A DNA stretch of 64,000 bases, taken from positions 1-64,000 of the forward strand of contig NZ_VCCH02000043.1 of NCBI RefSeq assembly GCF_005938675.2. The letters are read 5' to 3'. Below, piece by piece: positions 24,909 through 36,663 of the stretch. Position numbers and translations under genes: made by a program. This stretch comes from Mycobacterium sp. KBS0706. Its GTDB lineage: Bacteria > Pseudomonadota > Alphaproteobacteria > DSM-16000 > Inquilinaceae. Numbering within the stretch: the stretch's first letter is position 1; each line of letters opens with the position of its first letter. The notes beneath the pieces were generated by a model. That model made no database searches, was not told the DNA's origin, and saw nothing but the letters and a program-made list of their open reading frames with translations.

Positions 24909-25667
24909 TCAGGCGGCGGCCTGACTGATAACAGTGCAGGCGCGCTTCAGGGCATCGAGGGCGTCCATCAGCCGGGCCTCCTGGCCGTGCCGCTTGATGC
25001 AGGTGATGATGATGCTGGCGACGGCATGGCCGCCGCGGTCCAGGATCGGGCAGCAGATGTCGGTGAGGCCGACGAAGTCCCGGCTCTCATGCAGCTCGAA
25101 GCCGCGGCCGCGGATGCCGTCCAGCGACGCCCGGAGCTCCTCCTCCGTCACCCGGCCCTGGGCCTGGGGCAGGCTTTCGCGGATCAGGCGCTGCTGCACC
25201 TCCGGCGGCTGGAAGGCGACGATCACCTGGCCCGAGGTCGCGTCCACCGCCGGCCGGTTGAAGCCGAGATTGAGGGTGAAGCTGATGTCCGGCTCGCCGG
25301 AGACCGAGGCCAGCACGACCGTCCGGCCGCGATACAGCACCACCAGATGGGCGGAATGGCCGGTCTCGGCCGCCAGCGCGTTCATCACCGGCACGGCCTC
25401 GGTCACCAGGTTGCGCACCCGCGGCGTGCGCAGCCCCAGCGAGAACAGCCGGTTGGTCAGGGTCAGGTCGTCGCTGGCCGGGTCGCGGGCGAGGTAGTCC
25501 CGCTCCAGCAGCACCATGACCATGCGGAAGATCTCGCTCTTCGACCGGCCCAGCTCGTCGGCGATGCGGGTCAGCGACAGCGGCTCGTCCCGGCTGGCCA
25601 GCAGCTCCAGGATGTCCAGGCCCTTCTCCAGCGCCGGCGCCGAATAGGCCGCCTTCTTCTCCGTCAC
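24909..25667 (-). CDS. IclR-family transcriptional regulator
   Basis: A 252-residue IclR regulator: N-terminal winged helix (LSLTRIADELGRSKSEIFRM) and C-terminal GAF-like effector domain (ILDRGGHAVASIIITCI). The GTG at 25667 is preferred over upstream ATGs because GGGGG lies six nt before it and the resulting length fits the family. It is divergent from the deacylase/dehydratase/CUT2 operon beginning at 25810 and probably controls it through the inverted repeats at 25737-25776. Confidence 0.88.
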   Translation of the reverse strand: MTEKKAAYSAPALEKGLDILELLASRDEPLSLTRIADELGRSKSEIFRMVMVLLERDYLARDPASDDLTLTNRLFSLGLRTPRVRNLVTEAVPVMNALAAETGHSAHLVVLYRGRTVVLASVSGEPDISFTLNLGFNRPAVDATSGQVIVAFQPPEVQQRLIRESLPQAQGRVTEEELRASLDGIRGRGFELHESRDFVGLTDICCPILDRGGHAVASIIITCIKRHGQEARLMDALDALKRACTVISQAAA

Positions 25668-25736
25668 CTTTGACCCCCAAGCGATTCCGGCCGGACTGTA
25701 TCGCTGCAACCGGCGCTCTGATGAATGTTTTATATA

Positions 25737-25776
25737 TGATGTTGACATCACCAATGAAACAACCCTAGCGTTTCAT
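25737..25776. promoter_or_regulatory. Inverted repeats in the IclR/deacylase divergent region
   Basis: Two inverted repeats lie side by side: TGATGT-TG-ACATCA (25737-25750) and ATGAAAC-N9-GTTTCAT (25754-25760 with 25770-25776). The block sits between the IclR start (25667) and the GTG of the deacylase (25810), where an IclR regulator would act on both promoters. The AT-rich TTTTATATATGAT just before it may include the -10 region of a promoter. Confidence 0.55.
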
Positions 25777-25809
25777 CACAGGCGGCAGCGACCGCCGAAG
25801 GAGGCGCTG

Positions 25810-26874
25810 GTGGAAAGCATCGAGACCGTGGCGGTGGGGTCGAGCAGGGGCGGGGCGGCCGTGCGTCGCAGCACCGCCTTCACCGACATCGATTTCGATA
25901 AGCCGGGTCGGCAGGTCGGCTTCTTCCACATCCCGCAATCGCCGGACGACGACGCCTGGGGCACGGTGCGCATCCCGCTGGCGGTGATCGCCAACGGCAC
26001 CGGGCCGACCGTGATCCTCGAGGGCGGCAACCACGGCGACGAATATGAGGGGCCGATCACCCTCGGCGAGATCATCCGCGACCTCGACCCCGGCACGATC
26101 CAGGGCCGGCTGATCCTGATCCCGGCGATCAACCTGCCGGCGGTGGTGGCGGGCAAGCGCACCTCGCCGGTCGACGGGCTGAACTTCAACCGCACCTTCC
26201 CGGGCGACCCGGCCGGCACCATCACCCGGCAGATCTCGGCCTATGTGCAGGATGTGCTGCTGCCGCGCGGCGACGCCTTCCTCGACCTGCATTCCGGCGG
26301 CTCGTCCCTCGACATCCTGCCCAGCGCCATCGTCGAGCCGGCGCCCGATCCCGCGCATCAGCGGCGCAACATCGACGCCGTGCTGGCCTTCGGCGCGCCG
26401 ATCACCGTCGTGGTCGACAATCTGGGCGAGCCGCGCACCGCCACCGCCGCCGCCGTCGCCGCCGGGCTGACCGTGGTCGGCACCGAGATGGCGGGGGCGG
26501 GGACGGTGTCGCTCGATGCGCTCGACATCTGCCGCCGCGGCGTGCGCAGCGTGCTGGCCCATCTCGGCGTGCTCGACCCATCCTTCGCCGCGCCGCGACG
26601 TGCCGATCCGAAGGTCTATGAGGTGGCGGGCGCGTCCTCCTATGTCCTCGCCGGCGACGACGGGGTGTTCGAGCCCTATCACCGCGACGGCGCGGAGGTG
26701 CAGGCCGGACAGCCCGCCGGGCGTATCCATTTCCTGCATGATCCCGGCCGCGCGCCGGCTGAGCTGCGCTACGGCGCCGACGGCATCGTCTATGCCCGCC
26801 GCCAGCCCGGCCGGGTGCGGCCCGGCAATTGCTGCCTGGTCGTCGCCTCGCCCTATGGCGGGAGCCTCGGATGA
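25810..26874 (+). CDS. Succinylglutamate desuccinylase/aspartoacylase-family deacylase
   Basis: A 354-residue zinc deacylase. The motif GGNHGDEYEGP supplies the His and Glu zinc ligands, FLDLHSGG the second histidine, and LNFNRTFPG the substrate-binding Arg region. Relatives include the N-acetyl-diaminobutyrate deacetylases of ectoine catabolism (DoeB/EutE) and aspartoacylase; they remove an acyl group from an amino acid. The GTG start at 25810 has AAGGAGG five nt upstream. The next gene overlaps by 4 nt. The acylated amino-acid substrate is unknown. Confidence 0.85.
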   Translation: MESIETVAVGSSRGGAAVRRSTAFTDIDFDKPGRQVGFFHIPQSPDDDAWGTVRIPLAVIANGTGPTVILEGGNHGDEYEGPITLGEIIRDLDPGTIQGRLILIPAINLPAVVAGKRTSPVDGLNFNRTFPGDPAGTITRQISAYVQDVLLPRGDAFLDLHSGGSSLDILPSAIVEPAPDPAHQRRNIDAVLAFGAPITVVVDNLGEPRTATAAAVAAGLTVVGTEMAGAGTVSLDALDICRRGVRSVLAHLGVLDPSFAAPRRADPKVYEVAGASSYVLAGDDGVFEPYHRDGAEVQAGQPAGRIHFLHDPGRAPAELRYGADGIVYARRQPGRVRPGNCCLVVASPYGGSLG

Positions 26875-27812
26875 TCGGCTTCCGCGACATCGAGGCCGCG
26901 GCCGGCCGGATCCGCGGCCATGTCCGGCGCACCCCGCTGGTCCGGGCCGATCAGCTGCTGCAGGCGCCGACGGCGGCGCCGCTGTGGCTCAAGCTGGAAT
27001 GCCTGCAGGTCACCGGCTCGTTCAAGGCGCGCGGGGCGACCAACCGGCTCTTGGCCGCCGACCCGGCGTCGCTGGCCCGCGGCATCGTCACCGCCTCCGG
27101 CGGCAATCACGGTCTGGCGGTGGCCCGGGCCGGGCATCTCGCCCGGGTGACGACCACCGTGTTCCTGCCCGGCAACGCCTCGCCGGCCAAGCGCACCAAG
27201 CTGGCCGGCTGGGGCGCGGAGGTCCGGATCGAGGGCACGGTGTGGGACGAATCCGATCGCGCCGCCCGCGCCTTCGCCGAGCAGACCGGCGCGGTCTACT
27301 TCCACCCCTTCGCAGATCCCGAGGTGGTGGCGGGGCAGGGCACGGTGGCGCTGGAGATCGCCGAGGACCTGCCGGAGGCCAGCCTGTTCCTGATCGCGAT
27401 CGGCGGCGGCGGCCTCGCCGCCGGCATGGCCACGGCGATCCGCGCGCTGCAGCCGAAGGCGCGGATCATCGGCATCGAGCCGGTCGGCTCCCCGACCCTG
27501 CAGGCAAGCCTTCAGGCGGGGCAGGTGGTGACGCTCGGCGCCGTCACCACCGCGGTGCCGACCATGGCCTGCGGCCGCACCGACCCGCGCGTCTTCGACA
27601 TCATCCGCCGAACCGTCGACGAGGTGGTGCTGATCGAGGACCGCGACATGGAGCGGGCGGCACGCTGGCTATGGTTCGAGCTCGGCCTCGCCGCCGATCT
27701 CAGCGGCGCCGCCTCGGTCGCGGCGCTGCAATCCGGCCGGGTGGTGCCGCGCGACGGCGACGTCGTCTGCGGCCTGGTCTGCGGCGCGGGGTCGGACGGC
27801 CTCGCCGCCTGA
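26871..27812 (+). CDS. PLP-dependent threonine/serine dehydratase-like enzyme
   Basis: A 313-residue fold-type II PLP enzyme. The lysine motif is GSFKARGATN, the substrate motif is TASGGNHGLAVA and the phosphate-binding glycine loop is IAIGGGGLAAGMA. Related to threonine dehydratase and to EutB of hydroxyectoine use. The ATG at 26871 overlaps the deacylase stop (ATGA), so the two act together: deacylation could be followed by beta-elimination of the freed hydroxy-amino acid. It is shorter than biosynthetic IlvA because it lacks the C-terminal regulatory domain. Confidence 0.88.
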   Translation: MIGFRDIEAAAGRIRGHVRRTPLVRADQLLQAPTAAPLWLKLECLQVTGSFKARGATNRLLAADPASLARGIVTASGGNHGLAVARAGHLARVTTTVFLPGNASPAKRTKLAGWGAEVRIEGTVWDESDRAARAFAEQTGAVYFHPFADPEVVAGQGTVALEIAEDLPEASLFLIAIGGGGLAAGMATAIRALQPKARIIGIEPVGSPTLQASLQAGQVVTLGAVTTAVPTMACGRTDPRVFDIIRRTVDEVVLIEDRDMERAARWLWFELGLAADLSGAASVAALQSGRVVPRDGDVVCGLVCGAGSDGLAA

Positions 27813-27886
27813 ACGCGGCGCCCGGAGGGCAAAGCCTTCCCAACAACAAGCAAGTGCAACCGAGGCTTCACAGGAGGACGAGAACC

Positions 27887-28909
27887 ATGATGAAACATGT
27901 GCTGTCGGGCGTGGCCCTCACCGCGGTCCTGGCCCTGTCGGGCCTCGCATCCGCCGCCGAGCCGGTGCTCGGCCTCGCCGCCATCGACCTGCAGAACTCC
28001 TTCTTCGTGCGGATGAAGGAGGCGGGCGACACCGCAGCCACGGATTACGGCGTCAAGACGACCTGGCAAAGCGCCGAGGGCAGCCTGGAGAAGCAGGTCG
28101 CCATCATCGAGAACTTCATCAACCAGAAGGTCGACGCCATCCTGGTCGACCCGCTGGACAAGAACGCCCTGCTGCCGGTGATCAAGAAGGCCGAGGCGGC
28201 CAAGATCCCGGTCATCACCATGGGCAACAAGGTCGAGGGCGGCTGGAACACCTCGACCCTGTATCCGGACCAGGAGAACATGTCGATGGTGGCCCGCGCG
28301 CTGGGCCAGACCCTCGGCGGCGAGGGCGAGGTCGGCCTGCTGGTCGGCACCCGCGGCAACTTCGTGTCCGACACCCGCGAGAAGGCCTTCACCGAGACCC
28401 TGGCCAAGGAGTTCCCGAACATCAAGCTGGTCGGCATCCAGCCCACCGGCTGGGATTCGGCCAAGGCCACGGATGCGGCCCAGACCTGGCTGACCACCTA
28501 TCCCGACCTGAAGGCCGTCGGCTGCATCTCGGATTCGATGTGCCTCGCCGCCAGCGCCGTGGCCCAGGCGATGGACCGCAAGCTGCTCTATGCCGGCTAT
28601 GACGGCGACGAGGAGATGCACCCGCTGCTCGATGACGGGTCGATGGTGATGGACGTCCTGACCGGCGCCTACCGGGTCGGCTACTGGAACATCGCGGTGG
28701 CGGCGCGGCTGGCCAAGGGCGAGAGCATGCCCAAGGACCTGTACATGCCGACCTATTTCGTCACCTCCGACGCCGCCGCCCAGGCGCTGGCCGGCAAGGG
28801 GCTAAAATTCGAGCACATCACGCCGGAGGCCGCGACCAAAGCGGCCAAGGCCTATACCGAGCAGCTGGGGCCGAAGCAGCCGACCTCCGCCATGACCGTC
28901 GCGAAGTGA
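27887..28909 (+). CDS. CUT2 sugar-type periplasmic binding protein (RbsB-like)
   Basis: A 340-residue protein with a Sec signal (MMKHVLSGVALTAVLALS, cleaved near ASAAE). It has the type-1 periplasmic-binding fold pattern: NSFFVRMKEAGD, VDAILVDPLDKNALLPVI and YAGYDGDEEM. AGGAGG lies upstream at 27872-27877. It feeds the fused permease-ATPase encoded next. Most CUT2 ligands are ribose-like sugars or polyols, but the operon context (deacylase, dehydratase, creatininase-like enzyme) leaves open an amino-sugar or amide ligand. Confidence 0.9.
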   Translation: MMKHVLSGVALTAVLALSGLASAAEPVLGLAAIDLQNSFFVRMKEAGDTAATDYGVKTTWQSAEGSLEKQVAIIENFINQKVDAILVDPLDKNALLPVIKKAEAAKIPVITMGNKVEGGWNTSTLYPDQENMSMVARALGQTLGGEGEVGLLVGTRGNFVSDTREKAFTETLAKEFPNIKLVGIQPTGWDSAKATDAAQTWLTTYPDLKAVGCISDSMCLAASAVAQAMDRKLLYAGYDGDEEMHPLLDDGSMVMDVLTGAYRVGYWNIAVAARLAKGESMPKDLYMPTYFVTSDAAAQALAGKGLKFEHITPEAATKAAKAYTEQLGPKQPTSAMTVAK

Positions 28910-28938
28910 GGGGAGGGGCGAAGGACGGGGAGCGGGCG

Positions 28939-31502
<2,564 letters not shown>

Positions 31503-31506
<4 letters not shown>

Positions 31507-32522
31507 GCAGGATGAGATTGGCCATCGTCGGCGCCGGCTTCATGGGGCAGTTCCACGCCCAGGCGATCGCCGGGCTGGAGACGGCGACCCTGTCGGCGGT
31601 CGTCGACCTGTCGGCGGAACTCGGCCGCAAGACCGCCGACCAGTATGGCGCCCGACATTTCAGCGACGTCCAGGCGGCGCTGGCCGCCGATGCCGCCGAC
31701 GCCTATGTCGTGGCGCTGCCGGACACGCTGCACCAGGACGTCACCTGCGCCCTGCTCGAGGCCGGCAAGCCGGTGCTGGTCGAGAAGCCGATGGCGCACA
31801 CGCTGGAGGCGGCGAAGGCCATGGCGGCGGCGGAGAAGAAGGGTGGGGGCCGGCTGCTGGTGGCCCATATCCTGCGCCACGACCCGCGCTACGTGCAGGC
31901 GGCGGAGGCAGTGCGCGCCGGCAGGATCGGCGACCCGATCCATGCCAGCTCCGGCCGGTTCACCGTGCGCGACATCGGCACCCGCATGAACGGCTCCTCC
32001 AGCGTCTGCTTCTATCTCGGCGTGCACGACGTCGACGCGCTGCAATGGATCAGCGGCGCCGACGTCACCCGGGTGTATTCCCGCGCCGTCTCCAAGCTGA
32101 TGCCCAGCCTCGGCGTCCAGTCCGAGGACGCAATCTTCACCACCTGCGACATGTCGAACGGCATGGTCGGCCAGCTCTATTTCGGCTGGTCGCTGCCGAG
32201 CGACATCCCGACCGGGATTTGGGCCCGGACCGAGGTGATCGGCACCAAGGGCGTGGTCGACCTCGACGTCCGCGACCACGGCCTGCGCGTGCTGTCCAGC
32301 GGCGCCTGGAGCCTGCCGGACGGGCTGCACTGGCCGACGGTCAACGGCCGGATCATGGGCGACCTGTATGAGGAGTTGCGCCACTTCGTCCAGGCGGTGC
32401 GCGAGGACAAGCCCTTCGTCATGTCGGTGCCCGAGGCGCTGCGCGCCGTCGCGGTCAACGACGCGATCCGGCGCAGCGTCGCCAGCGGCCAGCCCGAAAC
32501 GGTCGCCGACTGGCGCGGCTGA
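31503..32522 (+). CDS. Gfo/Idh/MocA-family oxidoreductase
   Basis: A 339-residue dehydrogenase-type protein: Rossmann motif LAIVGAGFMGQFHAQ, signature EKP at 94-96 and active-site region YLGVHDVDALQWI with the family histidine. The start overlaps the transporter stop by 4 nt (ATGA). It lies between the fused transporter gene and the second permease gene, so it belongs to the same uptake-oxidation operon. Substrate unknown. Confidence 0.9.
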
Positions 32523-32536
32523 CCGGGGCCCGGCCG

Positions 32537-33505
32537 ATGCACAGCCGCTGGCTCCGCCGCGCCCTCGACCTCGCGCCGCTGCTGCTGTTGATCCTGCTGG
32601 TGGCGGCGTTCGGCCTGATCGATGCGCGGGTGGTGACGCCCGACAGCCTGCGCAATGTGCTGGCCCAGGCCACGCCGGTGGCGCTGCTGGGGCTCGGCGC
32701 CTTCGTGGTGCTGCTGACCGGGGGCATCGACCTCTCGGCCGGGGTGGCGGTGGCCTTTTGCAGCGTGGTGATGGCGGGTCGGCTGGACGCCGGCGATCCG
32801 CTGGCCCTGGCCCTGCTGGCCGGCCTCGCCACCATGGCGCTGCTGGGGCTGCTGAACGGCCTCCTGGTCGGCTATCTGCGCGTGCCGCCCTTCGTCGTCA
32901 CCCTCGCCACCATGGTGGCGGTGCAGGGCGCGACCTTGTGGGTGGCGCAGAAGGGCGTGCTGATCCTGAAGAGCCCGACCCTGAAGGATATCGGCGTCGG
33001 GCAGACGGCCGGGGCGCCGAACTCCGTGCTGCTGGTCGGGCTGATCGCCATCGGCGCCTGGGCACTGATGCGCTGGACCCGCTTCGGCCTGCGCACCTAC
33101 GCCATCGGCTCCGACCCCGCCGCGGCGCAACTGGCCGGGGTGCCGCTGCCGCGGCAGCAGCTGCTGACCTATGTCGTCGCCGCCATCTTCACCTTCCTGA
33201 CCGCGGTGCTGATGATCAGCCGGGTGCCGGTCGTCACCCCCAATCTCGGGGGCACGCCGCTGCTGCTCGACGCCATCGCCGCGGCGGTGCTGGGCGGCAC
33301 CAGCATCTTCGGCGGCCGCGGCACGGTGGCCGGGGTGGTGATCGGCGCCGTGATCGTCAGCCTCCTGACCAATGCCCTGCGCGTCTTCGGCGTGGATCCG
33401 TCCAGCATCGATCTGTTCAAGGGCGCGATCATCGTCCTGGCGCTGATCGCCGACGCCGGGATCCGGATGCTGCGCCTGCGCCTCGATGAAGGACGTATCG
33501 GATGA
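32537..33505 (+). CDS. CUT2 sugar-type ABC transporter permease (RbsC-like)
   Basis: A 322-residue RbsC-like permease: helix-rich, with the family motif LLTGGIDLSAGVAVAF and AAVLGGTSIFGGRGTVAG. It is the second permease of this importer; the first is fused to the ATPase at 28939. CUT2 importers can use two different permeases, so a heteromeric channel is possible. The creatininase-family gene overlaps its stop by 4 nt. Confidence 0.92.
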   Translation: MHSRWLRRALDLAPLLLLILLVAAFGLIDARVVTPDSLRNVLAQATPVALLGLGAFVVLLTGGIDLSAGVAVAFCSVVMAGRLDAGDPLALALLAGLATMALLGLLNGLLVGYLRVPPFVVTLATMVAVQGATLWVAQKGVLILKSPTLKDIGVGQTAGAPNSVLLVGLIAIGAWALMRWTRFGLRTYAIGSDPAAAQLAGVPLPRQQLLTYVVAAIFTFLTAVLMISRVPVVTPNLGGTPLLLDAIAAAVLGGTSIFGGRGTVAGVVIGAVIVSLLTNALRVFGVDPSSIDLFKGAIIVLALIADAGIRMLRLRLDEGRIG

Positions 33506-34284
33506 GTTCGCCCCCCTTCGCTCCCGGCCCCGGCCGCCTGGCCTGGAGCCCGTCGCCGGAGCTCGGCGCCCTCGGCAAGGGCCGCGGCGCCGTGCTGGTG
33601 CCGACCGGCGCCGTGGAGCAGCACGGGCCGCATCTCGCCACCGGCGTCGACATCTGGCTGGCGACGGCGGTGGCGCTCGGCGTCGCCGGTCGCGACCCCT
33701 CGGTCCGGGTGGCGGAGCCGATCTCCTACGGCTCCTCGGCGCATCACCTGGCCTTCCCGGGCACGATCAGCCTGCGGCCCTCGACCTTCATCGCCATCGT
33801 CGTCGATGTCTGCCGGTCGCTCGCCCGCGACCGCTTCTTCCCGATCGTGCTGAACGGCCATGGCGGCAACCGCGGCGCGCTGCAGGTGGCGGTGTCGGAA
33901 CTCGGCGCCGACGGGGTGCGCAGCGCCGCCTTCTCCTATTTCGACCTGATCCGTGAGGATGCGGCGGCGATCCTGCCCGATGCCGACCAGGGCTGCGGCC
34001 ATGCCTGCGCGCTGGAGACCTCGCTGATGCTGCACCTGTTCCCGGGCTCGGCGCGGGCGGAGGCGATCCCGGCGGGCGGCACGCCGTCCTGCTGGCCCGA
34101 TCCGCATCTCTATTCCCCCAGCCCGATCACGGTCTGGCGCGGCTTCGAGGAGATCAACCCGACCGGGGTGATCGGCCGCCCCGCCGACGCCACCGCCGAG
34201 GCCGGGGCGAAGCTCTATGACGCCGCCGTCTCCCGGTCGCTGGAGGCGGTGCTGCGCCTGAGAGACGGCTTCGCCAAGGTCTGA
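33502..34284 (+). CDS. Creatininase-family amidohydrolase
   Basis: A 260-residue metal-dependent amidohydrolase. The signature VPTGAVEQHGPHL (Glu39, His41) and a following Asp50 give one metal site; NGHGGNRG (His120) and the ALETS glutamate give the rest. Relatives include creatininase, MftE and FAPy deformylase, which cleave cyclic amides or formyl-amides. The start overlaps the permease stop by 4 nt. Together with the deacylase at 25810 it suggests an amide-bearing nutrient. Confidence 0.88.
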   Translation: MSSPPFAPGPGRLAWSPSPELGALGKGRGAVLVPTGAVEQHGPHLATGVDIWLATAVALGVAGRDPSVRVAEPISYGSSAHHLAFPGTISLRPSTFIAIVVDVCRSLARDRFFPIVLNGHGGNRGALQVAVSELGADGVRSAAFSYFDLIREDAAAILPDADQGCGHACALETSLMLHLFPGSARAEAIPAGGTPSCWPDPHLYSPSPITVWRGFEEINPTGVIGRPADATAEAGAKLYDAAVSRSLEAVLRLRDGFAKV

Positions 34285-34303
34285 TCCTTCCCCTCCAACC
34301 GAG

Positions 34304-35806
34304 ATGGTTCCCATGAAGACGATCAAGGGCCTGAAGGTCACCACCGCGCCCTCCGGCGCCACGGTCAGCCGCATGCGCATCGGTGGGCGCTGGGAGGAGG
34401 GCGGCTCCGGCGAGTTCCTCGAGGTCACCAGCCCGGCCACCGGGGCGGTGGTCGGCTTCGTGCCGCTCGGCACCCGCACGGACGCGCAGCGGGCGATCGC
34501 CGCGGCCCAGGCGGCGAAGCTGAAGATCGCCGGCCTGTCGGTGTGGGAGCGGTCGAAGCTGTGCTTCGCCGTCGCCGACGCCATCGAGAAGCGCAAGGAG
34601 GCGCTGGCCCGCACCCTGTGCCTGGAGCAGGGCAAGCCCTACCACGCCGAGGCGCTGGGCGAGGCCGGCGCTGCGGTCGCCGCCTTCCGCAACGCCGGCG
34701 AGCAGATCAAGTGGCTGGAGACGGCGTGCTTCCCGGTCGAGGACCGCAACAAGCGCGCCTTCAGCTTCCTGCAGCCCAAGGGGGTGTTCGGCATCGTCAC
34801 GCCCTGGAACTTCCCGTTGGCGCTGCCGTCGATCTATTACCTCGCCCCCGGCCTGGCCACCGGCAACGCCATGGTCTGGGTGCCGGCGCCGACCACCTCG
34901 ATCATCGCCGAGAAGCTGATGGAATGCCTGATCGAGGCCGGCGTGCCGGATGGTGTCGTCAACCTCGTGATCGGCGACGGGCCGGAGGTCGGGGACGAGG
35001 TGGTGTCCAACCCCGGCACCGACGCGATCGCCTTCACCGGCAGCTCCGAGACCGGGCGGATCATCGCGTCCCGCGGCGCCGGCAAGCCGCTGATGGTGGA
35101 GCTGGGCGGCAACGGCCCGACCATCGTCCTGGCCGACGCCGATCTCGACACTGCCGCGGCGCGGGCGGCGGCGGGCTGCTTCGCCAATGCCGGCCAGATC
35201 TGCACCTCGACCGAGCGCATCCTGGTGGCCGACGCCGTGCACGACGCCTTCGTCGAGAAGCTGGTCGCGGCGGCCCGGGCGGTGCGGATGGGCGACCCGT
35301 TCGACCCCGCCACCACCATGGGCCCGCTGAACAACGAGCCGAACGCGCAGAAGGTCGACGCCCATCTCGCCGACGCCCGGCAGCGCGGCGCCTCGATCCT
35401 GTTCGGCGGCGGCCGGGCCGAAGGACTGGCGACCCGGCTGTACTACCAGCCGACGGTGATCGCCGACCTGTCGCCGGACAGTCTGCTGAATGTCGACGAG
35501 ACCTTCGGCCCGGTGGTGCCGGTGCTGCGCTTCCGCGACGAGGAGGAGGCGCACCGCATTGTCAGCAAGAGCCGGCTCGGCCTGTCCGCCGCGGTCTTCA
35601 CCCAGACCATCCGCCACGCCTTCCGCTGGGCGGAGGCGCTGAAGGTCGGCATCGTCAATGTCAACGAGATGAGCCCGTATTGGGAGACGCATATCCCGGC
35701 CGGCGGCGCGGCCGGGACCAGCAGCGGCATCGGCCGCACCGGCGGCCGTCACACGCTGCTGGAGATGTCGGACCTGAAGACGGTGACGATCGATATCAGC
35801 CGGTAG
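34304..35806 (+). CDS. NAD(P)-dependent aldehyde dehydrogenase
   Basis: A 500-residue aldehyde dehydrogenase: TPWNFPLALPSIY at the Rossmann entry, FTGSSETGRII for cofactor binding, the general base in ELGGNGPTIV and the catalytic cysteine in NAGQICTSTERIL. Resembles the succinate-semialdehyde or alpha-ketoglutarate-semialdehyde subgroup. It is the last gene of the operon and probably oxidises the aldehyde made from the imported compound. The start may be 34304 or 34313; neither has a strong ribosome binding site. It converges on the gene ending at 35816, nine nt away. Confidence 0.9.
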   Translation: MVPMKTIKGLKVTTAPSGATVSRMRIGGRWEEGGSGEFLEVTSPATGAVVGFVPLGTRTDAQRAIAAAQAAKLKIAGLSVWERSKLCFAVADAIEKRKEALARTLCLEQGKPYHAEALGEAGAAVAAFRNAGEQIKWLETACFPVEDRNKRAFSFLQPKGVFGIVTPWNFPLALPSIYYLAPGLATGNAMVWVPAPTTSIIAEKLMECLIEAGVPDGVVNLVIGDGPEVGDEVVSNPGTDAIAFTGSSETGRIIASRGAGKPLMVELGGNGPTIVLADADLDTAAARAAAGCFANAGQICTSTERILVADAVHDAFVEKLVAAARAVRMGDPFDPATTMGPLNNEPNAQKVDAHLADARQRGASILFGGGRAEGLATRLYYQPTVIADLSPDSLLNVDETFGPVVPVLRFRDEEEAHRIVSKSRLGLSAAVFTQTIRHAFRWAEALKVGIVNVNEMSPYWETHIPAGGAAGTSSGIGRTGGRHTLLEMSDLKTVTIDISR

Positions 35807-35815
35807 CTCCTGCCG

Positions 35816-36646
35816 TCAGAACGAAACCTGTTTGAAAGCCCTGGTCTGGGCGGTGAGGGCCTGTTCGGTCGGCAGCCGCTCCATCGAGCTGGCGCCGTAG
35901 AAGCCGTGGCAGTGGTGGCAACGCTGCAGGACATAGGCGGCGTCCTCCGGCATCGCGATCGGGCCGCCATGGCACAGCACGATGAGATCCGGGCGCACCG
36001 CCAGCGCCGCCGCGGCCCAGTCGTCGACCAGGGCGACGCAGTCGTCCAGCGTCTTGGCCGTCTCGGCACCGATCGCACCGCCGGTGGTCAGGCCCATATG
36101 CGGCACGATGATGTCAGCGCCGGCCTGTGCCATCGCCACCGCCTCCTGGGCCGAGAACACATAGGGCGTGGTCAAGAGGTCGAGAGCGCGGGCGCGGGCG
36201 ATCATCTCGACCTCGAGACCATAGCCCATGCCGGTCTCCTCCAGGTTCTGGCGGAACACCCCGTCGATCAGGCCGACGGTCGGGAAGTTCTGCACCCCGG
36301 CGAAGCCCATGGCCTTGAGCTGGGACAGGAAGTGGTCGGTGAGCATGAACGGGTCGGTGCCGTTGACTCCGGCCAGCACCGGCGTCTGCTTCACCACCGG
36401 CAGCACCTCGCGCGCCATCTCGACCACGATCTCGTTGGCGTTGCCATAGGCGAGCAGCCCGGCGAGCGAGCCGCGGCCAGCCATGCGGTAGCGGCCGGAG
36501 TTGTAGATCACGATCAGGTCGATGCCGCCGGCCTCCTCGCATTTGGCGGACAGGCCGGTGCCGGCGCCGCCGCCGACGATCGGCTCGCGGCGTTCGACCA
36601 TGCCACGGAACTTGGCCAGGAGGTCGGCGCGGGTGAAACGGGTCAT
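35816..36646 (-). CDS. Phosphoenolpyruvate hydrolase-family TIM-barrel protein
   Basis: A 276-residue TIM-barrel protein of the PEP mutase/hydrolase-like family. Characteristic strands include [43 protein letters not shown] and [12 protein letters not shown]. The start at 36646 is 17 nt after the stop of the Tm-1-like gene, a pairing frequently seen in bacteria and some plant proteins where the two are fused. Its exact reaction is not established; a C-C or P-O lyase on a small carboxylate is the family expectation. Confidence 0.85.
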   Translation of the reverse strand: MTRFTRADLLAKFRGMVERREPIVGGGAGTGLSAKCEEAGGIDLIVIYNSGRYRMAGRGSLAGLLAYGNANEIVVEMAREVLPVVKQTPVLAGVNGTDPFMLTDHFLSQLKAMGFAGVQNFPTVGLIDGVFRQNLEETGMGYGLEVEMIARARALDLLTTPYVFSAQEAVAMAQAGADIIVPHMGLTTGGAIGAETAKTLDDCVALVDDWAAAALAVRPDLIVLCHGGPIAMPEDAAYVLQRCHHCHGFYGASSMERLPTEQALTAQTRAFKQVSF

Positions 36647-36663
36647 GATATCGGTCCTTCGGA

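Noticed and set aside
25810-27812. Naming the deacylase and dehydratase eutE and eutB.
   Set aside because: Family resemblance is clear, but the ectoine importer and other eut genes are absent, so the symbol would overstate the evidence.
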